NCBI GenBank assembly: GCA_902825965.1
Contig: CADEDA010000006.1
Span: 20,709-84,708, forward strand
Source of the DNA: an uncultured Gemmatimonadota bacterium
Lineage (GTDB): Bacteria; Gemmatimonadota; Gemmatimonadetes; Gemmatimonadales; Gemmatimonadaceae
Direction of reading: 5' to 3'
DNA: 64,000 nucleotides
Shown: in pieces, positions 8,194-16,268 of the stretch
Numbering within the stretch: the first letter of the stretch is position 1
How the letters are laid out: each line of letters starts with the position of its first letter
Notes under the pieces: model-generated
The model's database searches: none
The model's input: the letters and a program-made list of their open reading frames with translations, nothing else
What the model was told of the DNA's origin: nothing
Program-made: the position numbers and the translations under genes

Positions 8194-8819
8194 CCCGCGC
8201 GTACGCGGCGGATCGCCCACTCGGCGACGACCGCGTTGATCACCCAGCCCGCCCCCATCATCACGCCGCGAGCCAGCTCGTCGGGCGCACGCTCCATCAG
8301 GACGAACCACGGCAGGTGCGTGAGCACCTGTGTGCCGGCGCCGAGGCCGAGCGCGTACGCGCGGATCATCCACTCCCCGTGCACCGCAAAGGCGCGCCGC
8401 TGGATCGCGCGCAGACCCAGCGCGAGGAAGGCGAGCATCGCGACGCCGACGACCATGCGTTCCACGAACACCATCCATCCGTCGCCCGCCGGCCAGGGAT
8501 ACGTCAGGGTCATCCACAACCCAGTGGCGGCCACGAGGGCACCCATGGGCAGCAGCAGACGACCGGCCATCCGATGCCAGCCCGCCCGCCGGCGTCGCAG
8601 CGTCGTCGAGAACTGCAGCGCGCCCGCGATGCTGTACAGGACGGCGGCGGGGAGATGGAGCAGTATCGGCCACGGCGCATGCACGAAGCGCGCATTCTCC
8701 GGCGTCACCGCCACTCCGCCGATCAACTGCCCGACACGCACCGAGCCCGCGATGGCGGGCACGACACTCAGGGCGATCAATCCGGCGACGATCCAGCGAT
8801 CCCGCGTCGAGTTCTGCAT
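8076..8819 (-). CDS. DUF2306-like multi-pass membrane protein
   Basis: 247 residues from the ATG at 8819, with about six hydrophobic segments between residues 8 and 210. Histidines (FVHAPWPILLHLPAA, GWHRMAGR, HGEWMIRAYALG) sit in the positions usual for DUF2306 proteins, a family of unknown function with a cytochrome-b561-like look. The expected end of the fold is near the RRVRAG sequence (about 8195). The frame continues some 40 residues further in low-hydrophobicity sequence, opposite the DUF2798 gene. It follows the beta-barrel gene by 19 nt and is probably in one TetR-controlled operon with it. Confidence 0.7.
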   Translation of the reverse strand: MQNSTRDRWIVAGLIALSVVPAIAGSVRVGQLIGGVAVTPENARFVHAPWPILLHLPAAVLYSIAGALQFSTTLRRRRAGWHRMAGRLLLPMGALVAATGLWMTLTYPWPAGDGWMVFVERMVVGVAMLAFLALGLRAIQRRAFAVHGEWMIRAYALGLGAGTQVLTHLPWFVLMERAPDELARGVMMGAGWVINAVVAEWAIRRVRAGQTVTRATTRRTSGATTATVGNATGQVVAQLRSQVLTNP

Positions 8820-8838
8820 GGGAGGATTCCGGTTGGGG

Positions 8839-9519
8839 TCAACGATGGGTGTCGGCGCGGCGATTGAAGCGAAACGTCGCGAGGAGCTGCACGTCCCGCC
8901 GTGGGTCTCGGGCACCGTCACGCGCGTCGGCCGCGAAGGCGCTCAGGTAGTGGCGGGCCTCGAGGCGCAGTCCGATCCTCCCCATGCCGAGTTCACCTCC
9001 CACACTGCCATAGCCAGCGATCGTCGACGGCAACGACCCGGCGCGCCCGGCGCCGTCATAGCGGCGCGCACCCGCCCCGGCACCGACGAACGGGCTGAGC
9101 TGCAGGCGTCCGCCCTGCACCCAACCCTCGGGACGCACCTCGAGACCGAAGTCGACGGTATACGCGTGCAGCGTGGGTTCACCGGCGGTCACGAGGTCTC
9201 GGCTCTTGGCCCAGCCGAGCGTGGTGACCAGCGCCAACGAAGGATCCGGCAGCCAGGCGACCTGTGCGGCCGTAAGGTGCCCCCGCGCGATCGATCGGTT
9301 GAACTCCGCGACCGGCAGCATCGCCCCGCTCGCCACGCGGACCTCCCAGCGCCGGGGGCTCACCTGGGCGCGCAGTGCGACAGGCAGCGCGGCCGTGAGC
9401 ACGGCGATCAGACCGGCGATCAGTACGGCAAGCAGGATGGCGGGCGGTACGGCGGGCAGTGCAAGCGCCAGCGGTGCCAAAGGGGTGCCACGTGGCCGCG
9501 CAGCGAGACGGTATTCCAT
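8839..9519 (-). CDS. Predicted outer-membrane beta-barrel / secreted protein
   Basis: 226 residues from the ATG at 9519 (a GAGG stretch lies upstream). The N-terminus has a long signal-like hydrophobic segment (about residues 12-50) ending in LRAQV, then alternating polar and hydrophobic strands (WEVRVASGAMLP, LALVTTLGWAKS, LSPFVGAGAGARRYDG, GGELGMGRIGLRLEARHYLSAF) and an end QLLATFRFN typical of small outer-membrane barrels. No enzymatic motif. It is transcribed away from a TetR gene across a region with two palindromic operators, so it is probably a repressed envelope component, perhaps part of stress or solvent resistance. The function is a guess. Confidence 0.62.
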   Translation of the reverse strand: MEYRLAARPRGTPLAPLALALPAVPPAILLAVLIAGLIAVLTAALPVALRAQVSPRRWEVRVASGAMLPVAEFNRSIARGHLTAAQVAWLPDPSLALVTTLGWAKSRDLVTAGEPTLHAYTVDFGLEVRPEGWVQGGRLQLSPFVGAGAGARRYDGAGRAGSLPSTIAGYGSVGGELGMGRIGLRLEARHYLSAFAADARDGARDPRRDVQLLATFRFNRRADTHR

Positions 9520-9589
9520 GGAAGGTGACCTCGGATGAAGGGGCAGCAGCGGACGACGTGGACCCTTCCACTCGGCCGGCCCCGGTATT

Positions 9590-9606
9590 AGTGTACAACG
9601 TACACT
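9590..9606. promoter_or_regulatory. Palindromic operator 1 for the TetR regulator
   Basis: AGTGTACAACGTACACT is a perfect 7-bp inverted repeat with a 3-bp centre in the tetR/beta-barrel intergenic region. It lies just downstream of the predicted start of the reverse-strand transcript, where a bound repressor would block elongation or initiation. Confidence 0.75.
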
Positions 9607-9612
9607 GTTTGA

Positions 9613-9627
9613 GTGTACGATATACAC
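9613..9627. promoter_or_regulatory. Palindromic operator 2 for the TetR regulator
   Basis: GTGTACGATATACAC repeats the GTGTA/TACAC half-sites of operator 1 with a 5-bp centre. Its centre lies 22 bp from that of operator 1, about two helical turns, and it overlaps the predicted -10 element of the reverse-strand promoter. Confidence 0.72.
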
Positions 9628-9644
9628 AGTTTCGAACTTGTCAA
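9617..9644 (-). promoter_or_regulatory. Promoter of the beta-barrel/DUF2306 operon
   Basis: Read on the reverse strand, TTGACA (9639-9644) and TATCGT (9617-9622) are separated by 16 bp. The -10 element lies inside operator 2, so TetR binding should repress this promoter. Confidence 0.62.
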
Positions 9645-9665
9645 GCCCTACACCCGGATCCCCGC

Positions 9666-10514
9666 ATGCCCCGCAAGAAGAGCCCTCCCGCCGCAGCCAC
9701 GCGCGCCGGCAGCGACCGGCGCGTGCTCCGGCACGACGACGTCATGGCGGCCGCCGCCCGGCCTGACCCGGAGTTGCAGCGCCGGAGCCAGTTGCTCTGG
9801 GAGGAGCGCGCACCCGCGACGCGAGGCCCGAAGGCCGCGCTCGCGCCCGACGATGTCGTGCAGGCCGCCATCGCGATCGCCGACGCCGAAGGCCTGGGCG
9901 CGGTGACCATGCATGCCGTGGCGGCACGCGTGGGTTTCACGACGATGGCGCTCTACCGCTACTTCCCCAACAAGGAGACACTGCTCGACGCCGTCATCGA
10001 TGCCGGCACCGGGCGTCCCCCGGCCTTCCGCTCGCCACGCGACGACTGGCGCAGCGAAGTCGCGCGCTGGTCCCATGCCAAGCGCCGCATGCTCTGCGCG
10101 CGGCCCTGGCTCGCCGAACTCCCCTTCGTCGCCGCCCCGCATGGCCCCAACTGGTTGCTCTGGCTCGAAGCGCTCGCGAACTCCTTCACGCGCACCGGGC
10201 TGGAGCCGGCGGACGTCGGGCAGATGATCAGCGTGATCGACGGCTACACACGGGGCGCGTCGGACACCGCCGTCTCGCTTGCGCGCGCGGAGGCGCGCGG
10301 CGTCTCAGCCGCCGAATGGGCGGCGGGGGTCGGGGCGGACCTGGGTCGGGCGATCGGCGACCCACGATTCCCGTGCTTCGCCGCCATCATCACGACCCCG
10401 GCGAGCGGGACCCCCAAATCGCTGGAGGAGTCGTTCGACTTCGGTCTGCAGCGGGTGCTCGACGGGATCGGGCTCTACATCGCGGAGGTCACTGCCGCCG
10501 GAACTGCAAGGTGA
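9666..10514 (+). CDS. TetR/AcrR family transcriptional regulator
   Basis: 282 residues. After a 60-residue charged N-terminal extension, the DNA-binding domain is clear: a helix IADAEGLGAVTMHAVAARVGF, then TTMALYRYFPNKETLLDAVID, the standard TetR recognition helix and its sequel. The C-terminal 160 residues form the ligand domain, resembling the TetR_C group of actinobacterial-style regulators. Two palindromes upstream (9590-9606 and 9613-9627) are the likely operators, which makes it an autoregulated repressor of the divergent beta-barrel/DUF2306 operon. Its 3' end overlaps the convergent methyltransferase gene by 26 nt. Confidence 0.88.
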   Translation: MPRKKSPPAAATRAGSDRRVLRHDDVMAAAARPDPELQRRSQLLWEERAPATRGPKAALAPDDVVQAAIAIADAEGLGAVTMHAVAARVGFTTMALYRYFPNKETLLDAVIDAGTGRPPAFRSPRDDWRSEVARWSHAKRRMLCARPWLAELPFVAAPHGPNWLLWLEALANSFTRTGLEPADVGQMISVIDGYTRGASDTAVSLARAEARGVSAAEWAAGVGADLGRAIGDPRFPCFAAIITTPASGTPKSLEESFDFGLQRVLDGIGLYIAEVTAAGTAR

Positions 10515-11154
10515 GCAGCCGGGGCGGCGCGCCTGCGTCCGCCTCGTGCCACCACTCCTCCAATCGTTCCAACCGCAGTCCCGCCGCCTCGGCCGCGTCG
10601 AGGAACTCGCTCACGTGGTGCACGAACGCCGGTACGCGGACCTCCTCGCCGTCGGCCGCAGTGAAGTGCGCCTGCCCACCGCGGTACTGCCGCGCCGGGT
10701 GCAGTTCGCTCACCGCCAGCAATGCCCCGGCGCGCGCGACGCGTGCGGCCTCACGGAACACCGACCGCAGGTCCGCGAGATGCTCCAGCACGAGGTTGAA
10801 GCTCACGAGATCGGCCGTCGCGTCGGGCAGCGCCCACGGCGCGGCGAGATCCTGCTCGGCGAACCGGATGTGCGCGGCGGTGTGCTTCGCACGCGCTGCG
10901 GCGAGCATCGCCGGGGAGAAGTCGAGCGCGTGGAGCAGCGTCGCCCGCTCGGCGAAGAATCCGGTGTTCTTCCCCGTGCCGCAGCCCGCCTCCACCGCCA
11001 CGGCCACCCGTCGCGAGGCATGCAGGCGCCGCGTGACCTCGGCATCGAGGTCACGCGTGCGGTTCACGTCGTGGTCGTAGCTGGCTGCCCAACGGTCGTA
11101 CGCGCGATCGATCGCCACGGCAGGGGGCCTCAACCGGGTCCAGGGAACACCCAC
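10489..11154 (-). CDS. Class I SAM-dependent methyltransferase
   Basis: 221 residues. Motif I VEAGCGTGKNTG at about 54-65, then LDFSPAML (post-I), a DLVSFNLVLEHL motif II and an ARAGALLAVSE motif III give a complete Rossmann-type methyltransferase of the UbiE/BioC-like methyltransf_11/25 group. The N-terminal AYDRWAASYDHD is the common lead-in of this group. Substrate unknown. It lies 12 nt upstream of the ABC/M1 fusion gene's stop on the same strand and may be read from the same transcript. Confidence 0.82.
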   Translation of the reverse strand: MGVPWTRLRPPAVAIDRAYDRWAASYDHDVNRTRDLDAEVTRRLHASRRVAVAVEAGCGTGKNTGFFAERATLLHALDFSPAMLAAARAKHTAAHIRFAEQDLAAPWALPDATADLVSFNLVLEHLADLRSVFREAARVARAGALLAVSELHPARQYRGGQAHFTAADGEEVRVPAFVHHVSEFLDAAEAAGLRLERLEEWWHEADAGAPPRLLTLQFRRQ

Positions 11155-11166
11155 GCGCAGCGGAAT

Positions 11167-14100
11167 CTAGCGCGTCGGCGGCAACGTCACCGGCACGAGG
11201 TTGCTGTCATCCTCCTCCTCCACCCAGTCGAGGACGTGGCGTGGATCGATGCCCGCGAGGTCCGGCTTGCCGGCCACGTCGAACACCAGCGTCTGCCGCC
11301 CGCTCCGGATGCGCCGACGCTCCAGCACCAGCGGCGCGAGTCGTTCCGCCGCTCCACTCGGCGCCTGCGCGAAGACCCCGACGTCGATCCACTCGTCCAA
11401 CGGCACCTCCCGCTCGGTCCCGCTGCTGTCGGCGACGACTTTGCGTGCCCGCGCCTCGAGCGTGACGCGCCAGCGACCGTCGCCGAGCGGTTCCGCCCGC
11501 GCCCGCTCCGCCTCGAACTCCCAGAAGGTGTTCACCTCGAAGAGGTCATGCAGCAGCGGATGGAGCGAATCCGGGATGGCCGTGCGCAGTTCGCGGTAGA
11601 GGTCGAGCGTGGTCGCCAACGGGGCATCCGCCTGCCGGTGCCGCTCACGCAGACGGCGCAGGGCGAGATTCACCCGATCGGCACCCGCATACTCGCTCAG
11701 GGCATGCAGCGCGAACGGGCCCTTCCGGTAGCTGAGATAGGGATCCAGGCCGCGCAGCAGGGGTTCGCCACGGCGGATCGGCGGATACACGTGCGGCTGC
11801 CGCATGAACGTGAGCAGGCGGCGGACCTGCGCCTCGCCGCGCTCGCGGCGGATGACCTGCATGGCATAGTACCACGCCAGCGACTCCGACATGATCGGAA
11901 TCCCCTCGACGTAGGCGTACGGCACGCCCCATTCGTGCCCCATCTCGTGCGCGACGACCGCGAACGGCAGGTCGAGGCTTCCCGGACGCTCATGCGGCTG
12001 CCAGAGCGGGAACCCCTCGCCGTGGGAGATGACACTGGGGTCGGCATGCATGCCGGTGCCGCGTGGCGGACGCTCCACCACGGTGAGGTGATCGTACGGG
12101 TACGGTCCGAACAACTCCGTGTAGGTGGCGATCGACGCATGAACACTGCGCTCCATGCGCTCCAGATGCGCGTCACGCGCCGGATTGTGGTACATCCGCA
12201 CCTCGACACCACCGGCCCGGGAGCGGCGCACGGCATAGCGCGCGGCGGTGATGATGTACTCCTCCCCGATCGGCGCCGACGTCGCGAAGTGCACATAGCG
12301 CCGTCCGTTCTCCGTCCAGCTGCGACGCAGGGCGCCGGGCGCGACGGCGACGAGATCCTCGGGCGTGCCGATGGTCGCGTCGAACATGGCACCACGACCG
12401 CGGGCGACCCACTCGCGTTCGTCGTAGAGCGACGGGATCAACGGCCGCGTCGGCAACCCGAACTGCCGTCGGGCGCTCGCGCTCGAGACCTCGCGGAGCC
12501 GCTGGTACCCGATCAGCGGCAACCACGCACTCTGGAACGCCGTCCCGTTCGGCAGGATGGCCTGGTCGGCCCCACTCTCGCGGAACCCGCGTGCCGCCGC
12601 CCGCACCGTGAAGGTGAGCTCGGCGCTGTCGCCCGGCGCCAACGGCGCCGAGAGCGGGATGATCGCGTGTCCCAGCGCCGCGTCGACGCTTGCCGGCACA
12701 TCGACGCCGCGCAGCATCAGTCCCTGCGTCTCCACGCGCCGGGCCATCGCCACGTGCAGGGTATCCACCGCGACACCCGTGCGGTTCACCAGCCGGTAGC
12801 TGCCCCGGATCTCCGCCGACCGGGTCTCCGGGTGGATCTCGATCCGCAACGAGGTCGCGGCGATGACGGGCTGCGGGGTCGCGGCGAAGCCGGCGTAGCG
12901 TCGCTCGTACTCCACCGCATCCCGCGTGAGCTGCTCCGCGTTCTCGTACGCGTGGAGCACGTTGGTGTTGTAGAACACGTAGCCGCCCGTCCCAAGCACC
13001 GCGACGGCCGCGGCCGTCGCGACCCGCATCGTCGCCGGTGTCCGGCGCGCGCGCGCGAGCGCCAGCCGCGCGCGCCAAGTGTCGTCCCGGCTCCGCCGCC
13101 ACAGCAGCCGCGCGACGACGGCGAGCAGCACTGCCCACGCGGCCCAGTACGCCTTGAACCAGAACCATGGTGCCAACGACACGCCGAAGCCCCGCAACTC
13201 CGTGTAGTCCCAGAACGGCCCCGCACCGTAGATCAGCAGGTTGTGCTCGAGTCCGAAGACCGGGGCCAGCGTGATCATGACGTACGCCGCCACGGCCACC
13301 AGATGGCCGAGGTACTTCTGGTTCACCACGACGTGCAACGCGAGCGCCAGCATCGCGAACAGCAGGTACTCGGGCAACTGCAGGCCGAAGAGGGCGATCA
13401 CATAGAGCCCCCACTCGAACTGCGAGTAGTCGAGGATCCGCTGGGCCAGCACCGCGGCACCCAGTTGCATCGTCGTGAACGCCACGAGTACGGCCGCCAG
13501 GCCGAGGAACTTGCCGAGCACGCCGACCCACTCCGAACCGGGCATCGCGTCCGTCACGTCGCTCAAGCCCGCATCGCGCTCACGCCAGAGGAGCTCGCCG
13601 GCGAAGTAGATCAGCAGCATCGGCACGATCACCCAGCGGCTCATCTCGGCCGACACCGGCGCGGTCAGCTCCTCCAGCACCTGCACCGTCGTCGGGATCA
13701 ACGGCACGCCGTCGAGACTCATCTGGTCGAGGACCACCAGCACCGTGAGCAGCGGGATGCCGATCAACATCGCCAGTCCGGGGCGACTCGTCGCGACGGC
13801 GCGGAACGAAGCCGACGCGATCGCGAGGGTCTGGCGGCATTGGCCGATGACGCCGAACTGTCGCCGGGCCCGCGGCACGACGATCGGCGTGGTCGCAACG
13901 GCCCGCATCGCGGCCTCGTCCGTGCCGGCCGGCTCCGACGCGGCACGGCGACGGCGCCAGCGCGCCACCCAACCTCCGCCGCTGCGATGGGCGAACCGGA
14001 ACGTCGCGTACGTCCATGCACACACCGCGGCCGCGACACCCAGCCAGGCGAGTCGATTCTCCAGCAAGCGTCCCTCGAGCGCGAGCATCCGCCAACGCTT

Positions 14101-14784
14101 CTCGTACGCCGTCCACAGGTGCGAGAGGTCCGAGAGGATGAACTGGACGCCGATGGGATCGAACAGCCGCGCGAGATCCAGGCGCCCCTGCTGGAAGAGG
14201 AAGATCCCGAGGATGAACGACAGGAAGAGTAGGCTCACCGAGCCGATGTAGGCCGACATGGGACGGCCGCTGCGCACCGATACCGCGAACTGCACGGCGG
14301 TCGCGACGATCAGGTTGGGGAGCGCGATGTAGCAGAACGCGGTGAGGTAGGTCGCTGCGCGGAAGGGGCCGACCATCCCGGGGTCGACGCCGGGTGCGTA
14401 GACACTCACGATGATCCCGAGCTGCACGGTGAGCTGCGCGAGCACGTTGATGCTGAGGGCCGCGAGGAAGCGGCCGCCCAGGTACTGCCACCGCGTCACC
14501 GGCGTCGTGAAGGCCAGCGGGGCCATGCCGGACGCGATATCGCGAGCGCCCGCGTCACCCGCCACCGCCGCACCGAACAGCAACCAGGCCAGCGAGCCCA
14601 CCACCGTGCTCTTGGCCACGGCGAACGACGAGTTGATGAAGAACTCGTCGTGGAGCGCAACCGACAGCGACCCATCGCGCGCGAGCAGGAACCCGATGAC
14701 GAACATCGCCGCCAGCAGCACCCACGGGAACGCCCGTCGCAGCTGGTACGCGAGCTCGAAGCGATAGATCGCCCAGAGCTTCAT
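11167..14784 (-). CDS. ABC-2 permease fused to M1-type zinc aminopeptidase domain
   Basis: 1205 residues. The N-terminal half (1 to about 640) has two sets of six or so membrane segments: first set about 15-265, then a loop with arginine-rich cytoplasmic sequence, and a second set about 315-610. The remainder is an extracytoplasmic M1 peptidase: a beta domain (ISLR-type strands from about 650), and the zinc site HEMGH near 945-949 followed by a downstream Glu in SESLAWYY. The spacing to that Glu is shorter than the classical HExxH-x18-E. It starts in the stop codon of its ATPase gene (4-nt overlap). Proteins of this architecture occur in Bacteroidota and Gemmatimonadota; their substrate is not established. 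A peptide exporter or processor is a reasonable guess. Confidence 0.82.
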   Translation of the reverse strand: MKLWAIYRFELAYQLRRAFPWVLLAAMFVIGFLLARDGSLSVALHDEFFINSSFAVAKSTVVGSLAWLLFGAAVAGDAGARDIASGMAPLAFTTPVTRWQYLGGRFLAALSINVLAQLTVQLGIIVSVYAPGVDPGMVGPFRAATYLTAFCYIALPNLIVATAVQFAVSVRSGRPMSAYIGSVSLLFLSFILGIFLFQQGRLDLARLFDPIGVQFILSDLSHLWTAYEKRWRMLALEGRLLENRLAWLGVAAAVCAWTYATFRFAHRSGGGWVARWRRRRAASEPAGTDEAAMRAVATTPIVVPRARRQFGVIGQCRQTLAIASASFRAVATSRPGLAMLIGIPLLTVLVVLDQMSLDGVPLIPTTVQVLEELTAPVSAEMSRWVIVPMLLIYFAGELLWRERDAGLSDVTDAMPGSEWVGVLGKFLGLAAVLVAFTTMQLGAAVLAQRILDYSQFEWGLYVIALFGLQLPEYLLFAMLALALHVVVNQKYLGHLVAVAAYVMITLAPVFGLEHNLLIYGAGPFWDYTELRGFGVSLAPWFWFKAYWAAWAVLLAVVARLLWRRSRDDTWRARLALARARRTPATMRVATAAAVAVLGTGGYVFYNTNVLHAYENAEQLTRDAVEYERRYAGFAATPQPVIAATSLRIEIHPETRSAEIRGSYRLVNRTGVAVDTLHVAMARRVETQGLMLRGVDVPASVDAALGHAIIPLSAPLAPGDSAELTFTVRAAARGFRESGADQAILPNGTAFQSAWLPLIGYQRLREVSSASARRQFGLPTRPLIPSLYDEREWVARGRGAMFDATIGTPEDLVAVAPGALRRSWTENGRRYVHFATSAPIGEEYIITAARYAVRRSRAGGVEVRMYHNPARDAHLERMERSVHASIATYTELFGPYPYDHLTVVERPPRGTGMHADPSVISHGEGFPLWQPHERPGSLDLPFAVVAHEMGHEWGVPYAYVEGIPIMSESLAWYYAMQVIRRERGEAQVRRLLTFMRQPHVYPPIRRGEPLLRGLDPYLSYRKGPFALHALSEYAGADRVNLALRRLRERHRQADAPLATTLDLYRELRTAIPDSLHPLLHDLFEVNTFWEFEAERARAEPLGDGRWRVTLEARARKVVADSSGTEREVPLDEWIDVGVFAQAPSGAAERLAPLVLERRRIRSGRQTLVFDVAGKPDLAGIDPRHVLDWVEEEDDSNLVPVTLPPTR

Positions 14785-15686
14785 CGGCCGCCCCCGTCCG
14801 CCGACGCGCGACGCCCGATGCGACCGGCCAGCGCGGCGAAGTACACATCCTCGAGGTCCGGTTCCGCCGTCTCCCAACCCGGGCCCGGGGAGGTCGCGGC
14901 GTGTACGCGCACCAGCGTCCGCCCGGCCAGCAACTTGGTCGAGATCACCGCCTGCTCCCGCTGCACCGCCGCGAGCTCCGTCTTGGCGATGACGCGCCGC
15001 CAGACCTGGCCTCCGAGGTCGGCTACCGCCCGCAGTGGTTCGGCTTCCAGCAGGATCTCGCCTTGGTCGATGATCGCCATCCGCGTACAGAGTTCGCTCA
15101 CGTCGTCCACGATGTGCGTGGAGAGCAGCACCACCGCACGCTCCCCCAGCTCGCTGAGCAGGTTGAGGAAGCGGACCCGCTCGGCGGGATCCAGGCCCGC
15201 CGTGGGTTCGTCGACGATGAGCAGCGTGGGCTCGCCGAGCAGCGCCACGGCGACCCCGAAACGCTGCCGCATGCCGCCCGAGTAGCCACCGAGTTTCTGC
15301 CGGCGCACGTCCCAGAGGTTCACTTGCTTGAGCAACGCGTGCACGACCTCGCGCCGCGCCGCTCGTTCCGTGATCCCCTTGAGCAGCGCGAAGTGGTCGA
15401 GCATCGCCTCGGCGCTGATGTTCGGGTACACCCCGAACTCCTGCGGCAGGTAGCCGAGGGTCTGCCGCACGGCGTCCTTCTGCGTGAGGACATCGATCTC
15501 GCCGAGCCGGACGCTGCCGGCATCGGCGTCCTGCAGCGTGGCGAGGATCCGCATGAGCGTGGACTTGCCGGCGCCGTTGGGGCCGAGCAGCCCGTACATG
15601 CCGAAGGGGATGGTCAGCGAGACGTGCTTGAGGGCCTGCACTCCGTTGGGATAGGCCTTTGCGACATCGCGGATATGCAGCTCCAT
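14781..15686 (-). CDS. ABC transporter ATP-binding subunit for the permease/M1 fusion
   Basis: 301 residues. Walker A GPNGAGKST near residue 38, signature YSGGMRQR around 140, Walker B LLIVDEPTAGLDP around 160 and H-loop STHIVDD around 195. The C-terminal 70 residues are typical of ABC-2 exporters. A good promoter lies 52-80 nt upstream of the ATG (15738-15766). It overlaps the permease-peptidase gene by 4 nt, so the two form one exporter complex at the inner membrane. Confidence 0.9.
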   Translation of the reverse strand: MELHIRDVAKAYPNGVQALKHVSLTIPFGMYGLLGPNGAGKSTLMRILATLQDADAGSVRLGEIDVLTQKDAVRQTLGYLPQEFGVYPNISAEAMLDHFALLKGITERAARREVVHALLKQVNLWDVRRQKLGGYSGGMRQRFGVAVALLGEPTLLIVDEPTAGLDPAERVRFLNLLSELGERAVVLLSTHIVDDVSELCTRMAIIDQGEILLEAEPLRAVADLGGQVWRRVIAKTELAAVQREQAVISTKLLAGRTLVRVHAATSPGPGWETAEPDLEDVYFAALAGRIGRRASADGGGR

Positions 15687-15737
15687 CGGGCACCCGGGCA
15701 GAGGAGGGACCCGCCGAGGCAGCGGGTGGTGCCAAGT

Positions 15738-15766
15738 ACTTTATGCCATCAAGTGGCCAGCGTCAA
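15738..15766 (-). promoter_or_regulatory. Sigma-70-type promoter of the ABC/M1 operon
   Basis: Reverse strand: TTGACG (15761-15766), 17-bp spacer, TAAAGT (15738-15743). The predicted transcript start, near 15731, leaves a leader of about 45 nt before the ATG at 15686. Confidence 0.65.
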
Positions 15767-15821
15767 CCGTCCACACCGCCCATGCACTTGCCCCAGATGC
15801 CGTGCCGGCGCAACCCGATGG

Positions 15822-16157
15822 TCACGGCCGCCGGGTGATCCTGGTGATCTCGACGATGCTGCCGACCATGTGGATGCACGCGACGTCCCGGAGCAGCCGC
15901 GCCTCGACGGTGACGCGCAGGCCATCCGCACGGAAGTCCGCGGGCAGCGATGCGTGTGGATCGAGCACGCGCCCGTCCTGGAGCTGCACCGCCCAGAACC
16001 CGCCTTCGATGCCGTACCAACGGACGGTGCCGGGCACCCCGCGCTCGAGTTCGAGTCGCTCGACCTCCTCGACCGGCAGCGGCAGGGTGGACGCGTCGCA
16101 GCCAGTCAGGAGCAGCAGCGCCAATGAAGTCGTGAGCAGTTGGATGCGAGTGCGCAT
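15822..16157 (-). CDS. Small hypothetical lipoprotein
   Basis: 111 residues. A signal peptide MRTRIQLLTTSLALLLLTGC ends in the lipobox LTGC with Cys20 as the lipidation site. The mature part of about 90 residues has a regular strand pattern (GTVRWYGIEGGFWAVQL, RVTVEARLLRDVACIHM) and looks like a small OB-like or beta-sandwich domain. I do not recognise the family. AGGAGG 6 nt upstream of the ATG is a strong ribosome site, and a plausible promoter lies just above it. Probably a monocistronic envelope lipoprotein. Confidence 0.72.
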   Translation of the reverse strand: MRTRIQLLTTSLALLLLTGCDASTLPLPVEEVERLELERGVPGTVRWYGIEGGFWAVQLQDGRVLDPHASLPADFRADGLRVTVEARLLRDVACIHMVGSIVEITRITRRP

Positions 16158-16175
16158 GGGAGCCTCCTCTTGGCC

Positions 16176-16204
16176 AATCTACCCCGGTGCGACACGTGCC
16201 GTAA
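16176..16204 (-). promoter_or_regulatory. Possible promoter of the small lipoprotein gene
   Basis: Reverse strand: TTACGG (16199-16204), 17-bp spacer, TAGATT (16176-16181). The -35 element is weak (3 of 6 consensus bases). The -10 is good and leaves room for the AGGAGG ribosome site. Confidence 0.42.
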
Positions 16205-16268
16205 CGCAGTTCACGCGTCATCCATTCGGGGCTGCCGGCGCGCACCGCCGGGCCGCGTGCCCCATGGA

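Noticed and set aside
10279-14232. A very long open frame (over 1300 codons) on the plus strand
   Set aside because: It lies antisense to the ABC permease/M1 gene. Its translation is rich in Arg, His and Gln without domains, which is typical of a GC-rich shadow frame.
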